Shown here: in pieces, positions 24,235 to 35,647 of the stretch
How positions within the stretch are numbered: the stretch's first letter is position 1
Layout of the letters: each line of letters begins with the position of its first letter
Assembly: GCF_000423625.1 (NCBI RefSeq)
Contig: NZ_AUII01000023.1
Coordinates: 1 to 64,000, forward strand
From: Pseudonocardia asaccharolytica DSM 44247 = NBRC 16224
Lineage (GTDB): Bacteria > Actinomycetota > Actinomycetes > Mycobacteriales > Pseudonocardiaceae
Direction: 5' to 3'
DNA: 64,000 nt
Position numbers and translations under genes: made by a program
Notes under the pieces: model-generated
Database searches by the model: none
Told to the model about the DNA's origin: nothing
Seen by the model: only the letters and a program-made list of their open reading frames with translations

Positions 24235-25056
24235 GTGCCCGGTGCCACCCAGATACCGCCCAGGGCGGCGGCCTTCTTCGATCTCGACAAGACGATCATC
24301 GCCGGGTCGAGCGCGCTCGCGTTCAGCCGCCCGTTCCGCCGCGAGGGCCTGATCAGCAGACGAGCCGCGCTGCGCAGCGGCTACGCCCAGCTGCTGCTCA
24401 TGCTCTCCGGCGCCGACGCCGACACGATGAACCTGTTGCGCAACCGGATCACCGAGCTGTGTACCGGCTGGGAGGTCGCGCAGATCCGCTCGATCGTCAC
24501 CGAGACGCTGCACGAGATCGTCGAGCCGCTCGTCTATGCCGAGGCGCTCGCGCTCATCGCCGCGCATCAGGCGGCGGGCGAGGAGGTCATCGTCCTGTCC
24601 GCGTCCGGGCTCGAGGTCGTCGAACCGATTGCGGTCTTCGTCGGTGCCGACCGCTGTCTCGCGACCCGGATGGCAGTGCGCGACGGCCACTACACCGGGG
24701 AGATCGAGTACTACTGCTACGGCAGGGAGAAGGCGCAGGCTGCTCGGGACATCGCGGCCGAGCGCGGCTATCGGTTGGCCGACTGCCGGGCCTATTCCGA
24801 CTCGATCACCGATCTGCCGTTGCTGGAGGTGGTCGGACACCCGACGGTGGTCAACCCCGATCGCGCGCTGCGCCGCGAAGCCGAGCAGCGCGGGTGGCCC
24901 GTGCTCACGTTCGCCGATCCGGTGGCGCTTCGCACCCGGCTCTGGACGGCGCCTGCGACGGCGCTCGCCGCGGCCGGTTTCGGTGCCCTCGGGCTCGCGG
25001 GCGTGGGCTGGATCGGTCGGTCACGCAGACGTCGCCGGCGTCCTCCGAACCGCTGA
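24235..25056 (+). CDS. HAD-IB family hydrolase, SerB-like
   Basis: Haloacid-dehalogenase-type phosphatase of 273 residues. Motif I is AAFFDLDKTIIAGSSALAF, with the nucleophile and acid Asp residues. Motif II Ser is in VIVLSASGLEVVEP. Motif III Lys is in YCYGREKAQAA. Motif IV is CRAYSDSITDLPLLEVVG. The layout matches HAD-IB1 proteins (SerB/CicA group); the substrate could be a phosphoserine- or phospholipid-type compound, but this cannot be told from sequence. A hydrophobic C-terminal segment (TALAAAGFGALGLAGVGWIG) followed by a basic tail suggests membrane attachment. GTG 24235 is the start closest to the domain. Divergent from the 6C RNA. Confidence 0.88.
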   Translation: MPGATQIPPRAAAFFDLDKTIIAGSSALAFSRPFRREGLISRRAALRSGYAQLLLMLSGADADTMNLLRNRITELCTGWEVAQIRSIVTETLHEIVEPLVYAEALALIAAHQAAGEEVIVLSASGLEVVEPIAVFVGADRCLATRMAVRDGHYTGEIEYYCYGREKAQAARDIAAERGYRLADCRAYSDSITDLPLLEVVGHPTVVNPDRALRREAEQRGWPVLTFADPVALRTRLWTAPATALAAAGFGALGLAGVGWIGRSRRRRRRPPNR

Positions 25057-25187
25057 GCGGCAGCGCCCGACCCGGCCTTTGAACTGCGCGTACCTCGTCG
25101 ATACCGGCTCTCCCGGCCGCCCCCGGCGTCACACCGACGTCATGATCGCTACTCACCGCGCCTGAACCGATGCACCCGGAGCAACTC

Positions 25188-25216
25188 TTGATGTGTCCCG
25201 GACCACCGACTAGAAA
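25188..25216 (+). promoter_or_regulatory. Promoter of the Ms1-like RNA
   Basis: A -35 box TTGATG (25188-25193) and a -10 box TAGAAA (25211-25216) are separated by exactly 17 bases, the best sigma-70-type promoter I see in this half of the window. The expected start is near 25223. No open reading frame of note follows; a strong terminator lies 200 bases downstream. Confidence 0.65.
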
Positions 25217-25222
25217 GGTGTC

Positions 25223-25456
25223 ACGGACCTCAGTTGGCCAGGGGCGATACGGAAGAGAAGTACCGCCTCCCCCGGCTGGGCTCCGTGCACGAACGTCGAG
25301 CACTCCACGCACAGCACGCCGCGGGAGGCATGTCGTCGTGGGCCTGCGTACCGGGACGCTGGACGCCGAGGCCGGAGCACGACACGTAGTGCACGCCTGG
25401 ATCTCGGCGTTCGTGCGCAGAAGGACGGCGCTCTCGCAGAGAGTGCCGTCCTTCGC
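25223..25456 (+). ncRNA. Candidate Ms1 / MTS2823-type RNA
   Basis: A 230-nt stretch bounded by a good promoter and an intrinsic terminator, with no coding character. The terminator stem GAAGGACGGC (25420-25429) pairs with GCCGTCCTTC (25445-25454), extended inward by GCTCTC/GAGAGT. In mycobacteria the interval between the HAD gene (Rv3661) and the Fic-like gene (Rv3662c) encodes the abundant MTS2823/Ms1 RNA, which binds core RNA polymerase; Streptomyces has a relative at the matching place (scr3559). The identification here rests on position and on the promoter-terminator pair, since this RNA is poorly conserved in sequence. The 165 bp before the promoter show nothing else. Confidence 0.6.
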
Positions 25457-25468
25457 CTGCCGGGACGG

Positions 25469-26224
25469 TCACGTGCGCGCCTCGGCGATCGATATCCCTT
25501 CCCTGGCCCCGGCCTCCCACTGCGCACAGCAATGCAGCAGCCAGGACCGCAAACCGTCGGGTGTCCCGACTGCGAATCCCGTCGCGGCCGCGCGATACTC
25601 CGCCGCCTGCCGCAGGTGCCCGACCTCGGGCACCGCGAGACCCCTCGGGTCGAGACCGGCCGCCATTGCGGCCAGCCGCGCCGCCGCCCTGGCCACCACC
25701 CCGTTGGCTTCGGTGAACGGCGCCAGCGTCAGCAGTTCTCCGTGGACGATCGCCGCGAGGACCGGGGCGGGCGCCGATGTTCCGCCGGTGACGAGGTCGG
25801 CCAGCAGCGCCAGCCGGGTGGACCCGCCCGGTTCGCGGCGCGGACGGCCGAGTTCCTCGGAGTACCGGTCGGTGGGGACCAGATCCGCCGCGGCCAGCAT
25901 GTGCAGTCGAGCCAGTGCTTGCAGCGGGGCGCCGCGCCAGACGTCAAGCAGCCGGTTCAGCTCGTCCGCGGCGCGCACGGCACCGGCCAGTACCGGGTCG
26001 GTGACCAGTTCGTCCGTGGTCGGGGCGAGCGGGGCGCCGTCGATGGCGGCGGAGGCACGAGCGGCACGCAGTCCGGCCTCGGCAGCGCTTGCCGGCCAGC
26101 CTCGGCGGTTGACCGGGTGGTTGTGCACGGCGGTCACCGCACCACGGGCCCGGTCGACGGCATCGGCGACCCCGGGCAGGTCGACGAGCGGGGCGAGTGG
26201 GTCCGACGCACTCCTGAGGGACAC
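25469..26224 (-). CDS. Fic/Doc-fold-like protein with degenerate active site
   Basis: Soluble protein of 251 residues resembling Fido (Fic) proteins. The centre has an EAGLRAARASAAIDGAPL segment like the inhibitory-helix or substrate region. The Fic-loop counterpart near residue 170 reads LAPFTEANGVVARAA. In catalytic Fic enzymes this is HPFxxGNGRxxR; here the catalytic His is Ala, one Gly is Ala and the first Arg is Val, while Pro-Phe, Glu and Asn-Gly remain. AMP transfer is therefore unlikely. Proteins of this type occupy this place next to the Tad cluster in mycobacteria too. ATG 26224 or nearby is the start. Convergent with the Ms1-like RNA. Confidence 0.7.
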   Translation of the reverse strand: MSLRSASDPLAPLVDLPGVADAVDRARGAVTAVHNHPVNRRGWPASAAEAGLRAARASAAIDGAPLAPTTDELVTDPVLAGAVRAADELNRLLDVWRGAPLQALARLHMLAAADLVPTDRYSEELGRPRREPGGSTRLALLADLVTGGTSAPAPVLAAIVHGELLTLAPFTEANGVVARAAARLAAMAAGLDPRGLAVPEVGHLRQAAEYRAAATGFAVGTPDGLRSWLLHCCAQWEAGAREGISIAEART

Positions 26225-26511
26225 GCCCTCATGCTGTCACCCGTGACGACCGTGGTGGCCGTCGGGCGGTGCCGCGAGAGGCGGCTCGGACCCGGGACCC
26301 GAATGTGATACTCCTCATTTCCGCGAGTTTGTGGCTCTCGGTCAGCGTGTACTCCGACGCGAGAAGCGACCGCTCTCCGCCAGGGGAGTTGCGCGCCTGT
26401 CCGTACTGACGGTGCGCAATGGACCGCTGAGCACTAGCGTCTGACCAGGAGCGCGAGCGCGCTGACACCATCGCGGACCGATCGCGCAGGGACGAAAGAG
26501 GGGACGAGGAG

Positions 26512-28488
<1,977 letters not shown>

Positions 28489-28521
28489 CGGGCTCCGGCT
28501 GTCCTCGGGCATGCTCGTCGT

Positions 28522-28950
28522 ATGCCCGAGGACGGCCTGGCGCTGCGTCGCGGGGTCGTCCTACCCGAACGCGAGCTGCGCTGGCGGTTCTCGCGTGCGT
28601 CCGGACCGGGCGGGCAGGGCGTGAACACGACCGATTCCCGGGTCGAGCTCTCCTTCGATCTCGCCCGTTCACCAAGCGTTCCGACGCAGCTGCGGGAGCG
28701 AGCGCTCGCCCGTCTCCGAGGGCGGCTCGCCGACGGAGTCCTGACGGTCGCCACGGCCGAGCACCGCAGCCAGCTGCGCAACCGCGACGTCGCGCGCGAG
28801 CGCCTCGCCGAGACCCTCCGCTCCGCCATGGCTCCCGACCCGCCGAAGCGGCGGCCCACCCGGCCCACTGCGGCGTCGCGCCGGCGTCGGCTCGACGCCA
28901 AGGCCCGACGGGGTGCGATCAAGAAGCTGCGAGGGCGGCCGGAGGAATAA
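28522..28950 (+). CDS. arfB: Peptidyl-tRNA hydrolase ArfB (ribosome rescue)
   Basis: Release-factor-like protein of 142 residues that frees stalled ribosomes by hydrolysing peptidyl-tRNA without a stop codon. The catalytic loop SRASGPGGQGVNTTDSRVEL contains the GGQ motif. The basic C-terminal tail (PPKRRPTRPTAASRRRRLDA, then ARRGAIKKLRGRPEE) is the part that enters the empty mRNA channel in this family. It lacks the stop-codon recognition domains of RF1/RF2. ATG 28522 starts 33 bp after acs, so the two could be co-transcribed. Confidence 0.92.
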   Translation: MPEDGLALRRGVVLPERELRWRFSRASGPGGQGVNTTDSRVELSFDLARSPSVPTQLRERALARLRGRLADGVLTVATAEHRSQLRNRDVARERLAETLRSAMAPDPPKRRPTRPTAASRRRRLDAKARRGAIKKLRGRPEE

Positions 28951-29040
28951 CGGCGGACCGGCCCGCGCGCGGAGTTACCTCGACTCGGTCGCGGAAACAC
29001 CGCGACTCGCGGTGGGTGGGGACACGTTAGGGGGACAGCA

Positions 29041-29123
29041 GCGGCGGGTGGCCGTTAGGCTCGCCGCAGGTGTGCCGGGAAGTCTGGTCGGCAGTCGTTC
29101 CACCGACCAGTCTGGAGCCGCTT
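29041..29123 (+). promoter_or_regulatory. Structured leader of nhaA
   Basis: The bases before nhaA contain two nested inverted repeats. GCGGCG (29041-29046) pairs with CGCCGC (29062-29067), and CTGGTCGG (29084-29091) pairs with CCGACCAG (29103-29110). The second hairpin ends three bases before the GGAG ribosome site (29113-29116), and the region in between (AGGTGTGCCGGGAAGT) is purine-rich and looks like a conserved RNA element. A TAGGCT box at 29056 could be a -10 giving a start near 29068. Translation control of a Na+/H+ antiporter by an ion-sensing leader is possible, but I cannot assign it to a known riboswitch class. Confidence 0.4.
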
Positions 29124-30353
29124 GTGATCGTTCCCCGCCGCCTACAGGATGCCTTCGCGACGCCCGTCTCGGAGTTCGGCCGTTACCTGCGCACTGAAAC
29201 CGTCGGCGGGGTCGTGCTCCTCGTCGCCACCGCGATCGCCCTCATCTGGGCCAACTCGCCGTCGGCGGAGCTCTACCAGGCGATACGGGAGATCAGGGTC
29301 GGTCCGGCGGCGCTGCACCTGGACCTCACCCTGGCGCAGTGGGCTACCGACGGGCTGCTCGCGGTGTTCTTCTTCGTGGTCGGGCTCGAGCTCAAGCGTG
29401 AGTTGGTGCTCGGGGAGCTGTCGACGATCCGCAGAGCGCTGCTCCCGGTGGCCGCGGCACTCGGCGGGATGATCGTCCCGGCGGTTCTCGCGCTGCTTGT
29501 CGGGCAGGGCGCGCCGGGAATGGAGAAGGCCTGGGCGATCCCGGTCGCCACCGATATCGCGTTCGCGCTCGGGGTGCTCGCGCTGGCCGGGTCGGCGCTG
29601 CCCACCACCGCGCGGGTGTTCCTGCTCGGGCTCGCTGTCGCCGACGATCTGGGCGCCATCGTCATCATCGCCGTGCTGTTCAGCACGGGCGTCCACGTGG
29701 TCGCGCTGCTCGTCGCGGTCGCGGCCGCAGGAACGTACTGGCTGCTGCAGCGGCGCCGGATCCGGGCCTGGTGGCTCTACGTGCCGCTCGCCGTCGTCAC
29801 CTGGGTCGCGATGCACGACGCCGGGGTGCACGCGACGATCGCCGGGGTGCTGCTCGGGCTCCTCACCAGGGTCAAGGCCGACCCGGACGAGGCCGAGTCG
29901 CCCGCGGTCCGGCTGGAGCACCGGCTGCAACCCTGGTCGGCGGGGTTCTGCGTGCCGGTCTTCGCCCTGTTCGCCGCCGGTGTGCCGATCGGGGCGTCGG
30001 CGCTGCGCGCGGTGTTCACCGAGCCGGTGTCCCTCGCCGTCGTCGTCGGCCTGCTGGTGGGCAAGCTGGTGGGCATCTTCGCGTCGTCGTGGCTGGTGAT
30101 CAGATTCGTCCCGGCGTCCCGGCCGCCCGGCCTTGACTGGCGCGACTTGCTCGCGGTGTCGATGCTCGGTGGGGTCGGGTTCACCGTCAGCCTGCTCATC
30201 GCCGAGCTGGCGCTCGCCGAGCACGAACCGCAACTCGTGCAGACCGCCAAGGCCGCCGTGCTGCTGGCGTCCGCGACGGCGTCGCTCATCGCCGCGGCCA
30301 TGCTCGTGCGGCGCGGCCGGATACACCGGCTCGCCGGCGATCCGGCGGAATAG
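29124..30353 (+). CDS. nhaA: Na+/H+ antiporter NhaA
   Basis: Twelve-span sodium/proton antiporter of 409 residues; it exports Na+ or Li+ in exchange for protons. Family motifs present are GVVLLVATAIALIWANSP at the first span, FFFVVGLELKRELVLGEL, the unwound helix region PVATDIAFALGVLALAG, and the paired aspartates in LAVADDLGAIVIIAVLF that form the ion site. The last helices carry SMLGGVGFTVSLLIAELA. GTG 29124 is chosen because GGAG lies seven bases upstream; a GTG at 29070 would lengthen the N-terminus by 18 residues without family support. Preceded by a folded leader. Confidence 0.95.
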   Translation: MIVPRRLQDAFATPVSEFGRYLRTETVGGVVLLVATAIALIWANSPSAELYQAIREIRVGPAALHLDLTLAQWATDGLLAVFFFVVGLELKRELVLGELSTIRRALLPVAAALGGMIVPAVLALLVGQGAPGMEKAWAIPVATDIAFALGVLALAGSALPTTARVFLLGLAVADDLGAIVIIAVLFSTGVHVVALLVAVAAAGTYWLLQRRRIRAWWLYVPLAVVTWVAMHDAGVHATIAGVLLGLLTRVKADPDEAESPAVRLEHRLQPWSAGFCVPVFALFAAGVPIGASALRAVFTEPVSLAVVVGLLVGKLVGIFASSWLVIRFVPASRPPGLDWRDLLAVSMLGGVGFTVSLLIAELALAEHEPQLVQTAKAAVLLASATASLIAAAMLVRRGRIHRLAGDPAE

Positions 30354-30491
30354 CCGCCCGTACCGGGGTCAGCGCGGCGCGCGGCGCGGTCTACGACCCT
30401 TCTCCGGTGTCCTGACCGGGCGACCGTGGGGGCAACGTGGCACGATGACGCCGCCGATCATGCCAACGACGACAACCCAGGAGGGACCGCG

Positions 30492-30995
30492 GTGGCCAGC
30501 TCGAACAGCTCCAGCGGCACGGACGTTCCACCCGTGCTGCCCTCGATTCCGCTCTCGGCCGAGCCGGCCCGTGCGGCCGACCAGTCAATCGGCGCCCTTG
30601 CCCGCGACGTGACGACACACGTCTCGTCGTTGATCCGGTCGGAGGTCGAGCTGGCCAAGGCCGAGGTCAGCTCCGAGGTGCGGAAGGGGTTGCAGGGCAG
30701 CGTCTTCTTCGTCACCGCGCTGGTGATCGCGCTGTTCAGCCTGTTCTTCTTCTTCTTCGCGGTCGCCGAGGCGCTCGCACTGGTGCTCAGCCCTCCGATC
30801 GCGTTCGCCATCACCTTCGGGATCATGCTCCTGATCGCGGGCCTGGCCGGGCTGCTCGGCTATCTGCGGGTGCGCAAGATCCGCAAGCCGGAGCGCACGA
30901 TCAGCAGCCTGAAGGAGTCGGCGCAGGTCTTCAGCGGCCTCGGCGGCGCCGAGGCCCCGGAGCGCAACGGGCAGCACGCGGCCGGCGCCCGCTGA
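30492..30995 (+). CDS. Phage holin family protein (holin-X type)
   Basis: Small membrane protein of 167 residues. Despite the name, such proteins are common in non-phage actinobacterial loci and their role is unclear. After a Pro/Ser-rich N-terminus comes IGALARDVTTHVSSLIRSEV, a helix with the conserved ELAKAEV. Two adjacent membrane spans follow (FFVTALVIALFSLFFFFFAV; IAFAITFGIMLLIAGLAGLLG), then a basic loop RVRKIRKPERT. GTG 30492 has AGGAGGGACC upstream. It lies between nhaA and an epoxide-hydrolase-like gene, which is also the mycobacterial order, and the next gene starts nine bases after its stop. Confidence 0.88.
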   Translation: MASSNSSSGTDVPPVLPSIPLSAEPARAADQSIGALARDVTTHVSSLIRSEVELAKAEVSSEVRKGLQGSVFFVTALVIALFSLFFFFFAVAEALALVLSPPIAFAITFGIMLLIAGLAGLLGYLRVRKIRKPERTISSLKESAQVFSGLGGAEAPERNGQHAAGAR

Positions 30996-31003
30996 CCGTT
31001 GCC

Positions 31004-31936
31004 GTGGGAACCCGCGGCGGCCCCGACCCGTCGTCCGTCCGGCTGCCCGGGCCCTGGACGCACCGCGCGGTATCGGCCAACGGCATCCGGCTGCATGTCG
31101 CCGAATGCGGCGAGGGCCCGCTGGTCGTGCTGCTGCACGGTTTTCCCGAGTTCTGGTGGTCCTGGCGCCACCAGCTGACCGCGCTGGCGGAGTCCGGCTA
31201 CCGGGCCGTCGCGGTGGACCTGCGCGGCTACGGCGACTCGGACAAACCCCCCCGCGGCTACGACCTGTGGACCCTCGGCGGTGACGTCGCCGGCCTGATC
31301 CGGGCGCTCGGTGAACCCGAGGCGCGGGTCGTCGGGCACGGCTGGGGCGGGCTGATCGGCTGGACGGTCGCCGCGCTGCACCCGAGGGTGGTGCGCGCGC
31401 TGGCGGTGTTCGCCGCGCCGCATCCGCTCGCGCTGCGCGCGCAGGTGGTGCGCGACCCCCGCGGCCAGGGCCGGGCCACCGCCCGCCACGTGCTGGGCTT
31501 CCAGCTCCCGCGCTGGCCCGAGCACTCGCTGCGCGCCGACGACGGCGCCAGGGTCGAGCGGATCATGCGTGGCTGGGCGGGCCGGGAGTGGACCGGTACC
31601 GCGGACTTCGCCGAGGCCGCCGCGCGGAACCGGCAGGCCGTGCAGATCCCCGCGGTCGCGCACTGCGCGATGGAGTACTACCGATGGGCACTGCGCTCCC
31701 AGCTGCGCGCCGAGGGCCGCCGCTTCGCCGCCGCGGTCGCCCGCCGCGCGTCGATGCCGGTGCTGCAGGTGCACGGCGCCGACGACCCGTTCCTGCTGGA
31801 GCGGACGGCGCGCGCCTCGGCCCGCTGGACCGATGGCCCGTTCGACCACGTCGTGCTGCCCGCGACCGGCCACTTCCCGCACCAGGAGCGGCCCTCCGAG
31901 ACCGCCCGACGCCTCGTCGACTTCCTCGCCGGCTAG
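31004..31936 (+). CDS. Alpha/beta hydrolase, epoxide-hydrolase-like, nucleophile missing
   Basis: Alpha/beta-hydrolase-fold protein of 310 residues, closest in pattern to epoxide hydrolases. The oxyanion motif HGFPEFWWSWRHQ is intact, as are VAVDLRGYGDSDKPP, the Tyr region AMEYYRWALRS, the acid region HGADDPFL and the His region ATGHFPHQERP. The nucleophile elbow, however, reads VVGHGWGGLIGW; epoxide hydrolases have GHDWGG, so the catalytic Asp is Gly here (codon GGC versus GAC). Without a nucleophile it should not hydrolyse epoxides in the normal way. It probably shares a transcript with the holin-X gene nine bases upstream. GTG 31004 is the start. Confidence 0.82.
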   Translation: MGTRGGPDPSSVRLPGPWTHRAVSANGIRLHVAECGEGPLVVLLHGFPEFWWSWRHQLTALAESGYRAVAVDLRGYGDSDKPPRGYDLWTLGGDVAGLIRALGEPEARVVGHGWGGLIGWTVAALHPRVVRALAVFAAPHPLALRAQVVRDPRGQGRATARHVLGFQLPRWPEHSLRADDGARVERIMRGWAGREWTGTADFAEAAARNRQAVQIPAVAHCAMEYYRWALRSQLRAEGRRFAAAVARRASMPVLQVHGADDPFLLERTARASARWTDGPFDHVVLPATGHFPHQERPSETARRLVDFLAG

Positions 31937-31952
31937 CGACCCTGCACCGTGG

Positions 31953-32993
31953 TCAGACGGGCGCGAGCAGCGCCGACCGGGCGGCGACGGCGGTATCGGG
32001 GTTGTCGGTGAACATCCCGTCCACGCCGGCCCGCAGGAAGGCCTCGTACTCGGCGAACGCGTCGCCGTAGTCCGCGCCGGGACCCCCGGAACGGTACTGG
32101 GCGGGCAGGAACGCGTTCTCGTTACGGAATGTGAACGGGTGCACCAGCAGCCCGGCCGTGTGCGCCTGGCTCACCAGGGGCGAGGGCGCACCGAGCACAC
32201 CGTCGCCCGACCGCGGGATCACCAGGTCCTTGAGCGGGCCGATGCCGTCGGCGTACTCGGCGATCTCGGCGAGCCCCGCGGCGCTCGCCAGGTCGAGATA
32301 GCCGCGCGGGTCCTCCGCGGCGACCAGGTCGGCGGGCGCGCCGACACCGTGGATCAACTGCACCAGCCGCACCCCGACCTGCCCGCGCAGCATCTGCAGG
32401 TTCGCGGTCTCGAACGACTGCAGGAACACCGGAGCGTCCGGCTCGTCGAGACCGGCCTCGCGCAGCGCGCGCACCAGCGCCGGTTCGAGCGGCAGCCCGA
32501 TCGACGCGAAATAACTGGGGTTCTTCGTCTCGATGTAGACGCCGATCTCGCGGCCGAGCTCGGCGGAGAGCCGGGCGCGCAGCGCGAGCACGTCCGTGAG
32601 CGCCGGCACCCGGTAGCGCTCGTCGTAGATGGTGTTCTCCTGGCGGAGACGCGGAAGCCGCTCGACCGCGCGCAGGGTGTTCAGCTCGGCGAGGGTGAAG
32701 TCCTCGGCGAACCAGCCGTGGCGGGTGAGGCCGTCGATCGTCTTCGTGGTCCGGCGGACGGCGAACTCGGGGTGTTCGGCGACGTCGGTGGTGGCGCTGA
32801 TCTCGGGCTCGTGGCGCGCGACCAGCACGCCGTCGGAGGTCGTGACGAGATCGGGCTCGATGTAGTCGGCACCCATCCGGGCGGCCAGCTCATAGGCTTC
32901 CAGCGTGTGTTCCGGCCGGTACCCGGACGCGCCGCGATGACCGATCACCAGCGGGTGTTCTGCCCGTGCTGCGTCCGGGGTCAGGACTGACAC
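31953..32993 (-). CDS. Glycerophosphodiester phosphodiesterase
   Basis: GDPD-family enzyme of 346 residues, releasing sn-glycerol 3-phosphate from glycerophosphodiesters. The start of the domain, LVIGHRGASGYRPEHTLEAY, contains the catalytic HRG and the Glu/His residues. ADYIEPDLVTTSDGVLVARHEP holds the metal ligands, and GVYIETKNPSYFAS, VFLQSFE and DGMFTDNPDTA complete the barrel. No signal peptide is seen with the start chosen, so the product would be cytoplasmic. GTG 32993 has a GAGAGGA site; the frame runs further to 33137 without support. Divergent from purD. Confidence 0.9.
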   Translation of the reverse strand: MSVLTPDAARAEHPLVIGHRGASGYRPEHTLEAYELAARMGADYIEPDLVTTSDGVLVARHEPEISATTDVAEHPEFAVRRTTKTIDGLTRHGWFAEDFTLAELNTLRAVERLPRLRQENTIYDERYRVPALTDVLALRARLSAELGREIGVYIETKNPSYFASIGLPLEPALVRALREAGLDEPDAPVFLQSFETANLQMLRGQVGVRLVQLIHGVGAPADLVAAEDPRGYLDLASAAGLAEIAEYADGIGPLKDLVIPRSGDGVLGAPSPLVSQAHTAGLLVHPFTFRNENAFLPAQYRSGGPGADYGDAFAEYEAFLRAGVDGMFTDNPDTAVAARSALLAPV

Positions 32994-33142
32994 GACGGTC
33001 CTCTCAGATTCGTCGGCATGTGTGCGACCTTGGCGGGTCATCGCGTCCGTGAGCTCACGGACCGGCGACCGGAGGGCATCGTTGACATGAACGCGTGAGG
33101 CGGCTGCCTGTTCCTGAGTGTGAGCATCTACGCTCACCGACC

Positions 33143-34408
<1,266 letters not shown>

Positions 34409-34441
34409 CCGGCCGATCCGCGGGCGTCCTAAGCTCGCGGC

Positions 34442-35629
34442 GTGACCGGACGTGCCGTACCGACGGAATGCCTGAGAGTCGCCCAGCGGGCCGAGATCCC
34501 GCCGTTTCACGTCATGGACGTGTGGGCGGCCGCGGACGAACGGCAGCGCACCCACGGTGACCTGATCAACCTCTCCGCCGGTCAGCCGTCGACGCCGGCG
34601 CCCGCGGCCGTTCGGCTCGCCGCCGCCGCGGCGCTGCAGACCGAGGTCCTCGGCTACACCGTCGCCCTCGGCATCCCGCCGCTGCGGGCCGCGATCGCCG
34701 GCCATTACGCGCACCGCTACGGCATCCAGGTCGATCCCGACGAGGTCGTGCTGACCACCGGCTCGTCCGGCGGGTTCCTGCTCGCCTTCCTCGCCAGCTT
34801 CGACGCCGGTGACCGGGTGGCGATGGCCCGCCCCGGATATCCGTGCTACCGCAACATTCTCAGCGCGCTCGGCTGCGAGGTCGTCGAGCTGCCGTGCGGG
34901 CCGGAGACCCGGTTCCAGCCGACGGTGGCGATGCTCGAAGCCCTCGACGCGCCGGTGCGCGGGCTCGTCGTGGCCAGCCCGGCCAATCCGACGGGCACCG
35001 TTCTCGACGCGGGGGAGCTCGCGGCGCTGGCGGCGTACTGCGCGGACAACGGTATCCAGCTGGTCAGCGACGAGATCTACCACGGAATCTCCTATCCGGG
35101 TGCCCCGGAGACCAGTTGCGCGTGGCAGACCTCGCGCGGGGCGATCGTGGTCAACTCGTTCTCCAAGTACTTCTCGATGACCGGATGGCGGCTGGGCTGG
35201 CTGCTGGTTCCGCCGAGGTTGCTGCGTGCGGTCGACTGCCTGGCCGGGAACTTCACCGTCTGCCCGCCCGCGTTGCCGCAGCACGCTGCGCTGGGCGCGT
35301 TCACGCGAGAGAGCTACGCCGAGGCGGACGGGCATGTTGTGCGCTACGGCGTCAACCGGGGTCTGCTGCTGGAGGGACTGCCGAAGCTGGGCATCGAACG
35401 GATCGCCCCGCCGGACGGCGCCTTCTACGTCTATGCCGACGTCTCGCATCTCACCGGCGATTCCATGGAGCTGACCTACCGGCTGCTTTCCGAGACCGGG
35501 ATCGCCGTCGCGCCGGGGATCGACTTCGACCCCGTCGACGGCGGCAGGTTCATCCGGCTCTCCTGTGCAGGGGCGACCGAGGACATCAGTGAGGCGCTGC
35601 AACGACTCGAGGGTTGGCTCGGCCGGTAG
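34442..35629 (+). CDS. PLP-dependent aminotransferase, class I/II
   Basis: Fold-type I aminotransferase of 395 residues in the AspB-like group; the amino-acid substrate cannot be fixed from sequence. PLP contacts are visible in order: TTGSSGGFLLAF (phosphate cup), ARPGYPCYRNIL, VVASPANPTGTVLD (Asn), LVSDEIYHGISY (Asp/Tyr), and NSFSKYFSMTGWRLGWLL with the Schiff-base Lys at about residue 242. The C-terminal GGRFIRLSCAG supplies the carboxylate-binding Arg. GTG 34442 starts 34 bp after purD. It is the only non-purine enzyme in the purD transcription unit. Confidence 0.9.
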   Translation: MTGRAVPTECLRVAQRAEIPPFHVMDVWAAADERQRTHGDLINLSAGQPSTPAPAAVRLAAAAALQTEVLGYTVALGIPPLRAAIAGHYAHRYGIQVDPDEVVLTTGSSGGFLLAFLASFDAGDRVAMARPGYPCYRNILSALGCEVVELPCGPETRFQPTVAMLEALDAPVRGLVVASPANPTGTVLDAGELAALAAYCADNGIQLVSDEIYHGISYPGAPETSCAWQTSRGAIVVNSFSKYFSMTGWRLGWLLVPPRLLRAVDCLAGNFTVCPPALPQHAALGAFTRESYAEADGHVVRYGVNRGLLLEGLPKLGIERIAPPDGAFYVYADVSHLTGDSMELTYRLLSETGIAVAPGIDFDPVDGGRFIRLSCAGATEDISEALQRLEGWLGR

Positions 35630-35647
35630 GCGCGGGCCGGGCCGGGT

